Below are positions 1 to 8,716 of a stretch of 20,000 nt of DNA, piece after piece. The stretch comes from Stramonita haemastoma. Lineage: Eukaryota > Mollusca > Gastropoda > Neogastropoda > Muricidae. The DNA lies in NCBI GenBank assembly GCA_030674155.1, contig CM060317.1:86129333-86149332 (forward strand). Direction: 5' to 3'. The notes beneath the pieces were generated by a model. It had not been told where the DNA came from and ran no database searches. It saw only the letters and a program-made list of their open reading frames with translations. The position numbers were made by a program, and so were the translations under genes. Within the stretch, counting starts at the first letter, position 1. The number at the start of each line of letters is the position of its first letter.

Positions 1-699
1 AAATAGTGTTCTACATGATGGTAAAACAAGATGACAAAACAAAAGGAACAGAACAAAGAAGCCTGAACAAAAAGAAGCCTGTACAACACTGCATCATCAA
101 TCATCTGATAGAATACATTAGTTCACAGTATCAAAGAAATTTGGAATATACACAGTTAAGGTAAAGTTTCCTACTTGCAGCAAAACAATAATGTACAGGA
201 CAGATACCGTAGAAAGGTTGGATAAATTCAAGAGAACTGACCATAAATAATGCAGAAACCATCACTGAGTGATGTGAAATCTGCCATTTTAGTCCTGCCA
301 ATACTATCAGTTTTACAGGGCCTCCAACCTCTGTTTCCACATTTCGAATCCTTTCGTTTTCATATCTTTTTACTGTTTGTCTCCATTAAAAAATACACTG
401 GGCCTGTACACTTTTTCTCTCTACTTTTTTCTCTTTCAGATTTAATTGAGCAAAACAAAACATGCTCTGATTAAAACGTTAGCGCTGACAAATGGAAATC
501 ACAGATTTCTGGGAGAGATGCAGATGGAGTAGTCATCAATGGGCCAGGAGTGCTATGACCTGAGTAACCATCATGCCCTTGAGCTACAGCAAAGCAAAAG
601 ACAAGGAAATCGTGGAACAGGACCACAATAACATGCCTGTAAACATATGAATCTACTTATATGATTAAAAGCAAACATCATACCACATTTTGAAAATAA
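1..699. other. AT-rich non-coding stretch
   Basis: I see no gene, RNA or recognisable repeat here. The open frames are short (at most about 75 codons) and have no protein-like character. The interval is probably intronic or intergenic. Confidence 0.6.
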
Positions 700-985
700 A
701 AAGTAAAGGTAAAAGGGATTCCATAACCTATGTGGTCGTTGGGCAGGGAGGTAACAGACCTCAGCTCTTCTAGGGGCCAGCATATTGAGGGCGGCGCCCA
801 TCTCCTCTCTCTTGCTGCTTCATTTAACCTGTCCCTTAAGAGAGCAGGTACCCATTTACAGCTGGGCGACTATTAAAGCCAAGACACACAAATGGCTACT
901 CCTCTGATTGGTAACTATGCTCAATGATGCTTAATCTGATTTTAAGTAAAATGACTATTCTAATCACTGAGCTATACAATGCCCA
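700..985 (-). mobile_element. tRNA-derived SINE, family B, copy 1
   Basis: Read on the minus strand, the element opens near 985 with TATAGCTCAGTGATTAGAA, a near-consensus RNA polymerase III A box (TRGCNNAGYNGG). I see no clear B box. The body contains a block at 772-808 (plus strand begins AGGGGCCAGCAT and continues to GGGCGGCGCCCATC) that is 36/37 identical to family B copy 2 at 4569-4605, while the surrounding sequence is much more diverged. The 3' end runs into TTTACCTTTACTTTTT, closely matching the end of copy 2. Between head and body this copy carries about 30-40 extra bases compared with copy 2. It is a non-autonomous retroposon that needs a LINE in trans. I cannot give its established family name. 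Confidence 0.75.
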
Positions 986-1367
986 ATAACAAAAGGGAAA
1001 AAAAATAACTCAATGTTTAAGATGTATGCCGATTTTTTTCATCAACCGAAATACCGCAGTTTCTTAATGTAAGATTCCAATACTTCCTACACCTCAAGCC
1101 TTTAAAAATGCAAATGTCCAGTTTTCAAAGTCAGTGTTTTTACAGAAGCAAAACCAGCTGTTTGTTTAAACTGCACAGACATGCAGAATGTTAACTTCAT
1201 GTCATTTGGGTAATTACTTTTCTCCATATACCTCCACACCCAAACTATGGAACCATATCCACAAGGGTGTCAAACTTTTGGGTAGGCGGCACAATGTAGA
1301 ATACTCTGGTGATGATGAATACTTGAAGTAGACCATTCCTTAAATAAACCTGTCACACAAATACTAT
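986..1367. other. AT-rich spacer, nothing recognised
   Basis: No coding, RNA or repeat structure was recognised between the family B SINE and the CA microsatellite. Confidence 0.6.
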
Positions 1368-1375
1368 CACACACA

Positions 1376-1422
<47 letters not shown>
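1368..1422. repeat. (CA)n microsatellite
   Basis: About 27 CA dinucleotides with one interruption (CACC near 1380). The 81-codon minus-strand open frame crossing it is a poly-(VC) translation of the repeat and not a gene. Confidence 0.97.
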
Positions 1423-1424
<2 letters not shown>

Positions 1425-1504
1425 GAAAAAACTGACTACCCCTGCTTTCTTGATAAGCCCCATTTCTGTAATGCCATATCCCAGTTTCCAGTACCTTTCC
1501 CCAA

Positions 1505-1624
1505 TGATTATTCATTAATGCATTCTAAAACCAGCACCTCCTACTTCTGATTTTAGATGAACTCTTCTAAAATGCATATCATTCAACTGATTATTCCTTC
1601 ATGCATCCTAAACCCAGCACCCTC
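1505..1624. repeat. Diverged tandem duplication, about 84 bp unit
   Basis: The segment at 1505-1540 (begins TGATTATTCATTAATGCATT) recurs at 1588-1624 (begins TGATTATTCCTTCATGCATC). Both continue into C-TAAA-CCAGCACC-CTC. About 30 of 36 positions agree. The spacing is 83-84 bp, and a weaker match (TTCTAAAA) follows both copies. This looks like an old local duplication rather than a dispersed element. The rest of 1423-1848 is AT-rich and C-rich non-coding sequence in which I recognise nothing. Confidence 0.6.
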
Positions 1625-1848
1625 ATACTGTTTTGTACATTTTTTTTTCTAAAAGGCTCCCCACCTCCGCCCACCCCTAAATCTAATCAGACGTCTGTCT
1701 GTCCCCTATCCCCATCCTCAGTCTGTACACCTCTTTCCCATCACTATGTACCAGAAAAATAAGACACCCCTCCCCATTCCTAGCATCCTTTTTCGAAAAA
1801 TTACCTTGACCCTCCTCCTACTAACGTCTTTAGAAAAAATGGGTAGCC

Positions 1849-2039
1849 ATTGTGTCAGCATATGCCATTATCCACCTGCCTTTTGTGTCCACATGTGGGG
1901 CCAGGGTTAGTGTTAAGGTTATTGTTAGAGTTAGTGTTAAAAGTTAATAATGGGTAATGGTGGTCTGTCCGATGGTCTGTCTGAATGTTAGAACTCATGT
2001 GGACACAGTGGCACGTTGACAAATGGCAAAAGACACAAA
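1849..2039. mobile_element. Small foldback / MITE-like element
   Basis: The ends are imperfect inverted repeats of about 46-49 bp. The left end, 1849-1897, includes GCCATTATCCACCTGCC and then TTTTGTGTCCACATG. The right end, 1994-2039, includes CATGTGGACACAGTGG and then GTTGACAAATGGC. Read inverted, the two arms share TTGTGTC, GCCATT, TGCC and TGTGTCCACATG in the same order. The core of about 96 bp holds degenerate TTAGGG-like units (GGGTTAGTGTTAAGGTTA and following) and then GGTCTGTCCGATGGTCTGTC. There is no open frame, so it would be a non-autonomous DNA transposon or foldback element. I see no convincing target-site duplication, so the exact ends are uncertain. Confidence 0.55.
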
Positions 2040-2282
2040 TTTACGTACCTAATAACGGACCAAAACGCCCGAAGCCTGAAATATTTTGACAACTTAACTG
2101 GAATTTTGTGGACACCAATATGTAGCCTTGGCTTTTGATAGAACTAGTGATTCTCATTTTTAAGCTTCCTGCCATTGCGAGCTACAAACCATTTCTTTAT
2201 TATTTAAACTTTTGTTTTAAGGACAATTGTATCAGTGTTTATATGCTTCTTTATAACCAGTCCCTGTGTACAGTGGCTATTC

Positions 2283-2335
2283 TTCTAACTGGCACACAAT
2301 GGCCTACTCGTCCGAAATTCTGGATTTATAAATAA
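2283..2335 (-). mobile_element. Fragment of SINE family A body
   Basis: On the minus strand this reads ATAAATCC, then TCGGACGAGTAGGCC, then ATTGTGTGCCAGTTAGAAGA. This matches the segment TTAAATCC...TCGTAAGAGTAGGCC...ATCGTGTGCCGGTGGGAACA in family A copies at 7929-8267 and 18770-19026. Only this middle-to-3' piece is recognisable, with no head and no tail. A poly-C run follows on the plus strand at 2338-2347. Confidence 0.6.
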
Positions 2336-2523
2336 GACCCCCCCCCCTCCCCATAACCCATAAAACATATAAGAAAAAAGTCTACCGGCCCGCTCTCGAA
2401 GTGTTCCCACCTGCTGTAAATGTACCCAAACCCCTGCTAAACACCACTTGCCCTTCCTTGCATCTCCTTCCAGCATATCTCCTTCCCACAACTACCCCCT
2501 TCACACACACGTACATATACCTA

Positions 2524-2597
2524 AAACTATACAACTTTACGTTTTGTAATTTTTTAAAGCTTCCAACTACAAAAAAATCTTACCAATGTACACAACA

Positions 2598-2661
<64 letters not shown>

Positions 2662-2715
2662 AAACTATACAACACCAATGTTTTGTTAAATTCTACAAAA
2701 AGCCTACAACTCCCA
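2524..2715. repeat. Direct duplication flanking a CA repeat
   Basis: A segment starting AAACTATACAAC at 2524 recurs at 2662, a spacing of 138 bp. Both copies continue through GTTTTGT, an AT-rich piece, AAAGC and CAACT. The (CA)n tract lies between the shared parts, so the locus looks like two copies of a unit whose junction became or contained the microsatellite. Confidence 0.6.
2599..2659. repeat. (CA)n microsatellite
   Basis: About 30 uninterrupted CA units. Both open frames crossing it (a poly-TH run on plus and a poly-VC run on minus) are artefacts of the repeat. Confidence 0.98.
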
Positions 2716-3984
2716 TAACATTTGACTGTTATACTCAATACTGCACAGGAATGGTATACTCCTGGCAAATCATTACACAGATTTGCTCACTATACTCGAA
2801 CACTTGTTGCCAATTCTACCACAAAAAAATATAAAATGGCCCGATACGTTAGTGGTGGCGAAAGCACATTTTTCACTACAGCGATGAAGAATCCTTACGA
2901 CTATAATACTTTACAAAAAAATGAGGAAGTGTGGGCAAGTTTTTCTACTTCAGCCGAAATCAAGGCTTATTAGGTTGGCTAGTTTCAAATCTTTTTTTAT
3001 TTTATGTTATTTTTTTATATAGATTTCTGACACTTCACTTCCCAACGACCATATAGTTTATAGAACAAATTTACCCGTTTTCTATTGACAGAAAAAAAAT
3101 CTTTAAAAAACAAGCTTTGCCATATAGCATATGAACTATGAGCATGAGCATAAGGAAACATTGACAGACATTTTCTTGTATTATTGGCTTTTTGAAATAA
3201 AGTTTACTTATTTGTCTAATTTTTCCATCCTTTTGTAGTGCACTGTGCACTCTCTCCTTGAAGCCTATTTCCATTAGGTATTGATCGGCTACAAAGGAAG
3301 TAAAGTCTTTTAAAAGAAATAAAGGTTTTGAAAAGTCAATTTTCCTCCCAAAAGCAACATTTTTAACCACAGAAGTCTCAAAGGAACAATATTTTTTTAA
3401 GTATGTACACAAAGTCTATTGCATAATATACTCATGAAAACCAATAAAAATACACATTTTATTCCAATCCATTATACCTTTGTTCCAAACTTGAAGAGCT
3501 TAAATTGAGTTAAGGAATGTTTTGTATCACAGTATCACACTTTTCTGGAGTATATATAATCCATTTGAACACAGAGGCACACGTTTCTGCTGGAATGTTG
3601 CAATACACATCATTCAACTATTGATACCAGTTCTACAGATTTGTTAAAAATAATACCCCAGGGAAGGGACATTCCTACAAAAATCATGTAGTGGTTCTGA
3701 TCAGGAAAGAAGAATGTTGATGTAGAGTATAATGCATGATGTTCAATGTCAATACCGAATATTGAATCCACGCCGTGATCAGACAATTTTTACAGCCATG
3801 TAGGTTTTTTTTCCGAATTAACTTAGTCACTGTAACAAACAAACCGTTCTAGTATGAGACCACTTCCACAGTCCAAACTGTAGTCAGCAACAGGTCTTTC
3901 GTAAGACTCCAGCCTCACTGTAGTTCTCGGTAGGTCTCCAGATTCCAAGCCCCTGAAACCAATTAACAGATAAGAATTAAAAAA
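2716..3984. other. AT-rich stretch without a supported gene
   Basis: The longest open frame is 113 codons on the minus strand (3071-3412). It has a mixed composition and no low-complexity run, but no motif I recognise. An open frame of this length is expected by chance in sequence of about 65 percent AT. I see no splice-site pair framing it and no repeats. Confidence 0.6.
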
Positions 3985-4067
3985 GAGACAGAGAGGGTTC
4001 TAGGGGCTTGGAGAAGGAGACAGGGGGAAAGATAGAGGGAGGGAGGACAAAGAGACCACAAGCGATA

Positions 4068-4121
<54 letters not shown>

Positions 4122-4257
4122 ACAGAGACAGAGACAGAGACAGAGACAGACAGACAGAAGACAGACAGACAGAACAGACAGACACAGACAGACAAAGACA
4201 GACGACAAGAAGAGACAGAGAGAGAGAGAGACAGAGACAGAGAGAGTGAACAGAGAC

Positions 4258-4295
<38 letters not shown>

Positions 4296-4492
4296 ACAGA
4301 GACAGACAGAACAGACAGACAGACAGACAGACAAAGGTAGTCAGAGGACATAGACTTCAAAGACGGACTGAAAGGAGAGAGTTGGGGGAAAGAGATAAAG
4401 AGGGGGAAAATGAGAGGGGCGATATAGGGAGAGAGAGAGAGGTGGGAAAGAGAGAGAAGGAGAGGGAGAGAGGGAGGGGGGAGTAGCAGAGA
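3985..4492. repeat. Compound purine / (GA)n-(GACA)n tract
   Basis: This is a purine-rich plus strand of about 500 bp. It runs from GGGA/GGAA-rich sequence into (GA)n at about 4071-4117. (GAGACA)n and (GACA)n with interruptions (ACAGACAG units) follow to about 4340, then a (GA/GGGA) mixture to 4492. All long open frames here (poly-RE on plus, poly-SL and SVCL on minus) are translations of the repeat. The right end abuts the 3' end of the family B SINE. Confidence 0.95.
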
Positions 4493-4759
4493 AAAGAAGG
4501 TAAAGGTGAACGTGTCCCTTAGCCTAAGCGGTCGTAGGGAGCAATGTGTCAGAGACCTCAGCTTCTCTAGGGGCCAGCATGTTGAGGGCGGCGCCCATCT
4601 CCTCTACCTCACTGCTTTACCTTGCCTGGCCATAAAGAAGGCAGGTATCATTCAGCTGGGTGAACTGGGGACTGTACTGAAGCCAAGGCGCACAAAATGG
4701 TCACCCATCCGACTGGGGAAAAGCAAGCTCTCTGACCACTGAGCTATCGTCCCCCCAGT
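4493..4759 (-). mobile_element. tRNA-derived SINE, family B, copy 2
   Basis: The minus strand opens with GGGGGGACGATAGCTCAGTG and continues GTCAGAG. TAGCTCAGTGG is a perfect A box. The B-box position (around AGTCGGATGGG) is degenerate. The body contains the strongly conserved block at 4569-4605, shared with copy 1, and the 3' end is TTCACCTTTACCTTCTTTTC. Its 3' end lies directly against the purine tract, which is CT-rich on the element's sense strand. The head resembles the head of family A (GGGGACGGATAGCCTAGTGG), so the two families share a tRNA-like module. No target-site duplication is visible. Confidence 0.8.
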
Positions 4760-5248
4760 TAAAGGAAGAGATGACAACTTTTCTAAAAAAAATTAAGACT
4801 GATCTAAAAACAATGGATGTCCACTAAAAGAAAACTTTTCACATTTGTAATCAACGTTACTGGAAATCTAATAATCTTACATTAAAAAATAACAATGATT
4901 CATTTAATAACACTATAAAGTAAATTAAGTACCTTCTCGTAACAAAATAATCGAATGTTTTACCTAAAGTATAATTCATTTGAATTTTTACCTTTACAGA
5001 TGAAAATTCATGTAGTCCTTCTCTAACACATTTGTCACAATTCCTCTCTATTTATTGGTTTTAACAAGTTTTCCTTAACTGATTTTCAAAAAAATCTCTT
5101 TTATTACACCAGTCATCAAAATTATATCCCACTCAATCTACCATTTTTCTCTACCAACAACTTAATATATGTCAACTGAACTGCCTACTCATTTTCTAAA
5201 CTGCATAAATGACTCGAAAGTCGAATATAACAACTGCAATTTTCTCAC
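4760..5248. other. AT-rich stretch, nothing recognised
   Basis: Very AT-rich DNA with no open frame, RNA or repeat that I can support. If the neighbouring splice donor at 5248/5249 is real, this would be the start of the following minus-strand intron. Confidence 0.5.
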
Positions 5249-5462
5249 CTGTATTATGTCAGAAGCATTCTTAGCTCCCCCCTCATGCAGGCACTTGCAG
5301 CAGTAGTGGTGGCAACAAACTGTTGACAGATTCGTCTACACAGCACTGAGGTCTGTTCCAAATGAAATGCAGGCCCTGGGAAGATCTCCACTGGCGCCCG
5401 GTTCTTTTCTCTGGATGAACTTGGAACTTTTCCTGGCGATAGTCGACGTCGGTGGCACTTTC
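5249..5462 (-). other. Candidate minus-strand exon (weak)
   Basis: This GC-richer block sits in AT-rich DNA. On the minus strand it ends at ATACAG|GTGAGAAAA, a near-consensus 5' splice site, with the intron starting at 5248. It could begin after a pyrimidine-rich stretch ending in TTGTAAACCAG (exon from 5462). One frame reads open from there with a mixed, non-repetitive composition (ESATDVDYRQEKFQVHPEKR and on) but stops at about 5286, 37 bp before the donor. So it could be a terminal coding exon with an intron in the 3' UTR, a non-coding exon, or chance. A longer open frame of 146 codons overlaps it in another frame, with a pyrimidine-rich, poly-F/L N-terminal half that looks like noise. I do not recognise a protein. 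Confidence 0.25.
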
Positions 5463-5881
5463 CTGGTTTACAAGGTATCTTGTAAAACAGATGTACATCA
5501 CAACGTGAATGATAGGGAAATAAGCAACAAAAATTTGGGAAAAGAGATAATAGAAAAAGCCGCCAGAGAAAAATAAATAAAAATAAAATTAGGAATAAAT
5601 CATCAAAGAGGTCATTAAGAAAGTACATGAGCAGGAAGAGCAGGAAGAGCAGGAAGAAAGGATAAAATGAGTAAGAATAATTATAGTCTTTCAAAAGTTA
5701 AAAAAAAACAACTTCTAAAGCAAACAACATCTTGAAATTTAAGGAGCAGAAAAAACCACGATAGTCAGAAACAATGGAAAATGACAAAGACAAAAAAAAG
5801 TTGGACTAGAAAAATATCCCCTCAGAAAAAAAAACATGAGCTCGAACTCGTTAAATGCCTCACCTTCCCTTCAGAAAGCGG
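5463..5881. other. AT/purine-rich spacer with a short 9-bp repeat
   Basis: AT-rich DNA holding about three copies of the 9-bp unit GAGCAGGAA at 5630-5657. I see no gene. On the minus strand the left part is pyrimidine-rich, which is what makes the acceptor of the candidate exon look plausible. Confidence 0.5.
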
Positions 5882-6078
5882 AGGTCCTGATGGCTGTCAT
5901 CACTTGTCAGGTCACAGGCACTTGATAAGGCAGGTCCTGATGGCTGCTCTCACAATGGTCAAGTCACAGGCACTTGATAAGGCAGGTCCTGATGGCTGCT
6001 CTCACAATGGTCAAGTCACAGGCACTTGAAAAGATAGGTCCTGATGGCTGCTCTCACAATGGTCAGGTTACAGGCACG
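5882..6078. repeat. Minisatellite, 50-52 bp unit, about 3.8 copies
   Basis: Units starting AGGTCCTGATGGCTG begin at 5882, 5932, 5984 and 6036 (periods 50, 52, 52). Each continues CTCACAATGGTCAAGTCACA and then GGCACTTGATAAGGC. The middle two units are nearly identical. The first (TCATCACTTGTCAGG) and last (GGTCAGGTTACAGGCACG) are diverged, the usual pattern of edge decay. The open frames here repeat the unit in all frames because 50 and 52 are not multiples of three, which argues against a coding repeat. Confidence 0.95.
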
Positions 6079-6879
6079 TATAATCCACACTTTAACCTCC
6101 CAGTCAGGATCCATGTACCAAAGAATAAGGAGGAGGAGGGATCTAGCCAAAGGAAATTAAGAATGAATTGACAAGAGTTATAGCCGGTAATGACCACTGC
6201 AGATGATCTAAGCATAGCGTGCCAAAAGTCAGTCACATGACCACCAACATGATACAGAATGGAGTTACAGCACCTTCAAACAACCGAAGCCATGTAAGAA
6301 ATGAGTGACAAGAGTCAAGGCCACAACATAAAGAATGGAGTAACAGTCCAGCCCCTCATGACCACTGAATCCATACCTTTGTAGATGGAGACACCAAGAT
6401 CACTGGTACCAGGATTGCTCTCCTCTAAACACTCCTTTCCCCCTTTTTTGGTTCTAGTTTTATTTTATTTTTCGTTTAGTTAAATTTATTTTCAAAAGGT
6501 TTAGTTGTATCTTAGTTTTGGTTTTAGTTTAATATATTTTAGGTTTTTATTAACTTCTAAGTCAATTTTCTCCTAACATTTTGGGGGGAGGTGGTGTTTG
6601 CTTTAATTTCTTTTTAATTCTATCTTTTTCAGTTTAAAATTCTACCCATTTTATTAATTTTTTTTGTGAGGAGCATTGATGCAACCAGAAGCTTGGTGTC
6701 CAGTGATCTTTTGACGACAACTGACCAGGCAGCCATGTAAACAGACAGACCCTCAGGAGCACAAGATTGGCCACAGCAAAAGGAAATAGAAGAAATAAGT
6801 GACACCAGTATTTTGTGAGCATGGTAGACACTGCAAAGGTTTTCTTTTGAAAATGTATGTGAACTATTTAGCCCAGCAT
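6079..6879. other. Non-coding stretch with scattered echoes of short motifs
   Basis: GAATGGAGTTACAG (about 6258) and GAATGGAGTAACAG (about 6334) are near duplicates. TGACAAGAGT occurs near 6168 and 6306, and ATGACCAC occurs three times between 6188 and 6367. This suggests a decayed tandem array continuing from the minisatellite, but the units cannot be aligned cleanly. From 6430 to 6660 the sequence is T-rich. A 97-codon minus-strand open frame (6629-6922) has no recognisable motif, and no gene is supported. Confidence 0.45.
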
Positions 6880-7018
6880 ATCTCCGAAAACTACAAAGCT
6901 CGACAGATTTCCAAAAACACATCTCCGAAAACTATGGGGTACAACAAATCTCTGAAAACTACGAAGCACAACACATCTTCGAAAACAACATATCTCCGAA
7001 AACTATGGAGCCCGATCC
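6880..7018. repeat. Irregular minisatellite, 27-bp unit
   Basis: The unit ATCTCCGAAAACTAYGRAGC, followed by about 7 bases, starts at 6880, 6907, 6921, 6948, 6975 and 6992. The spacings are 27, 14, 27, 27 and 17, so full units alternate with truncated ones. A further ACTCCGAAAAG lies at 7041. The 9-codon period is visible in the plus open frame (ISENYKARQ, ISKN, SPKTMGYNK), but the 14- and 17-bp units break the frame, so it is not a coding repeat. Confidence 0.85.
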
Positions 7019-7202
7019 TTCTACAATAATTCTACAAGTAACTCCGAAAAGTTAAGTTCTGTTTCACACTGTACGAAACTGATGGGAAGTACCTGGCAAA
7101 CAAAAACAAATGAGTCTTAGATATAACGTTTTTAATTGACAGTCAAAAGTGTATGTACACATTATATATGTGGTTGTCTATAGATAGATGCATGTATTTC
7201 AC

Positions 7203-7232
7203 AGAGAAAGAGGGGGGAGGGAGGGAGGGAGG

Positions 7233-7297
<65 letters not shown>

Positions 7298-7540
7298 CGG
7301 AGAGAGAGAGAGAGAGAGAGAGGCAGAAAAATAGTTTGGGAGAGAGAATGGGAGGGGGGTGGAGAGGAGAGATAGTGAGTGAGAAGAGAGACAAAGAAAA
7401 ATAGGAAGGCGGAACAAACTTGAAGAGGGAGAGGAGGTAGAAAAGGAGGGGGAGGGTGTAAGTTAGATTAAGTGAAGGGAGGGGCAAGAGGGGGGGCGAG
7501 AGAGGGAGGGGGAGAGGAAGAGAGAAACAGAGAGGTATGC
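7203..7540. repeat. Purine tract with (GGGA)n and (GA)n
   Basis: The plus strand is almost all purine. It has GGGA/GGGAGG units at 7209-7234, (GA)n interrupted at 7274 and 7298 until about 7322, then mixed GA/GGA sequence to 7540. Open frames on both strands are repeat translations. Confidence 0.95.
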
Positions 7541-7807
7541 GTCAGAAAATGATATCTTTTAAAACTGTATACCCCTTTTTTTTAAAGAAAGAAACTCCTG
7601 TATCCACTGGATAATTTTTTTTAAGATATTTTAAACATCAAACATCAATGGATCATAATGAAAACAAAGGAAAAAAAAAACACAACAAAGACAGAAACCG
7701 GTCATGTAAAGAGACACCCATCGATTGTAGAAAAAAGCATAAAAGAAGAATGTTGAAGGTTTGAAGCTGATATATATAAAAACAAGCCACAGTTCCAAAT
7801 TTAGTCC

Positions 7808-7826
7808 TGAACTACCGAGAGAGGAG

Positions 7827-7896
<70 letters not shown>

Positions 7897-7928
7897 AAAG
7901 AAAGAGAGAGAGGAGAGAGGGGGGGGGG
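7808..7928. repeat. (GA)n tract left of SINE family A
   Basis: (GA)n of about 70 bp, then GAAAGA-type units and a run of G ending at 7928. The tail of the SINE at 7929 begins immediately after. On the SINE's sense strand this is a (CT)n tract downstream of its 3' end. The interval 7541-7807 to the left is AT-rich with nothing recognised. Confidence 0.95.
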
Positions 7929-8263
7929 ATTTGATTTTATTCTTTTTTTATTATTCTATTATATCGAGGATACTAGAATAAGCACTCTTGTGCTTTTTGA
8001 CATCTAGACCCGTGTGTGTGTCAGTTTTGTAAATATCTGTTCCCACCGGCACACGATGGCCTACTCTTACGAAAAGCTGAACAGGATTTAACGTGCACGC
8101 TAGATGTTCTGCGTGCGTTTGCACACGGGGCCTCGGTTTAAAGTCTCATCCGAAATACTTTTGGGGAGAGTGGAGTCAGCACTGATGTTAACTCCAGGAG
8201 AAAAACCTCGACCGGAATCAACCCGGTCGTCAAATTGCCAGCGCAATGTTCTGACCTCTAGGC

Positions 8264-8267
<4 letters not shown>
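7929..8267 (-). mobile_element. tRNA-derived SINE, family A, full-length copy
   Basis: On the minus strand the head is GATAGCCTAGAGGTCAGAAC. The A box TAGCCTAGAGG is at 8255-8265 and a B-box-like GGGTTGATTCC at 8214-8224. The central body contains TCGGATGAGACTTTAAACC, then CGTGTGCAAACGCACGCAGA, GTGCACGTTAAATCCTG, GAGTAGGCCATCGTG and GCACAAGAGTGCTTATTC. The 3' tail is GAATAAAATCAAATC. At about 339 bp it is the most complete of the family A copies here and serves as reference for the others. It is flanked on both sides by (GA)n. RNA polymerase III would transcribe it from the internal promoter if still active; that is inference from the boxes. Confidence 0.88.

Positions 8268-8342
<75 letters not shown>
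8268..8342. repeat. (GA)n microsatellite right of SINE family A
   Basis: About 37 near-perfect GA units that begin right at the SINE head. On the SINE's sense strand this is (CT)n upstream of the 5' end. The 135-codon plus open frame across it is a product of the repeat and antisense SINE sequence. Confidence 0.97.
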
Positions 8343-8345
<3 letters not shown>

Positions 8346-8716
8346 TTTTTACATCAAAAGTTCACATGTTAACTGTCCTTTTCAGTTCTTGACCTTAAAT
8401 GTTAAGTTCTATTCTGAATTAAACTTATGTCAAAATGGCTGCTTATGCCTAGAAAAAAAAAGACTGACGACTTCGAAGCTTAAGCTTGTACAACAAACAT
8501 ACACGTTATAAAAAGTACCTACCAAACCATAGTGCACATTTTCTGAATTCTCATGTGTGTGCACAGGGAAACTTTGCCCCACTACGTTTTTATCCTGGCA
8601 TTCTTTAGGTGTTTTTTTTATAATCCTCTCAGTTCTCCCCTTCTTATTAATTTAAATGTGTAAAAGTACATATGAATTACGAGGCTGAGGTAAAAAAAAA
8701 GAATGGCATCACTTAC
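8343..8716. other. AT-rich spacer
   Basis: No gene or repeat recognised. If the donor at 8716/8717 is used, this would be intron on the minus strand. Confidence 0.5.

Noticed and set aside
1900..1960. Interstitial telomere repeat
   Set aside because: The TTAGGG-like units are degenerate and confined to the core of an element with inverted ends.
3071..3412. 113-codon minus open frame with protein-like composition
   Set aside because: No motif, splice context or start context supports it, and roughly one frame of this length is expected by chance in AT-rich DNA of this size.
3963..4360. Several open frames of 110-127 codons on both strands
   Set aside because: All are translations of GA and GACA repeats.
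5882..6078. CRISPR array
   Set aside because: Units are contiguous 50-52 bp tandem copies without unique spacers, in eukaryotic DNA.
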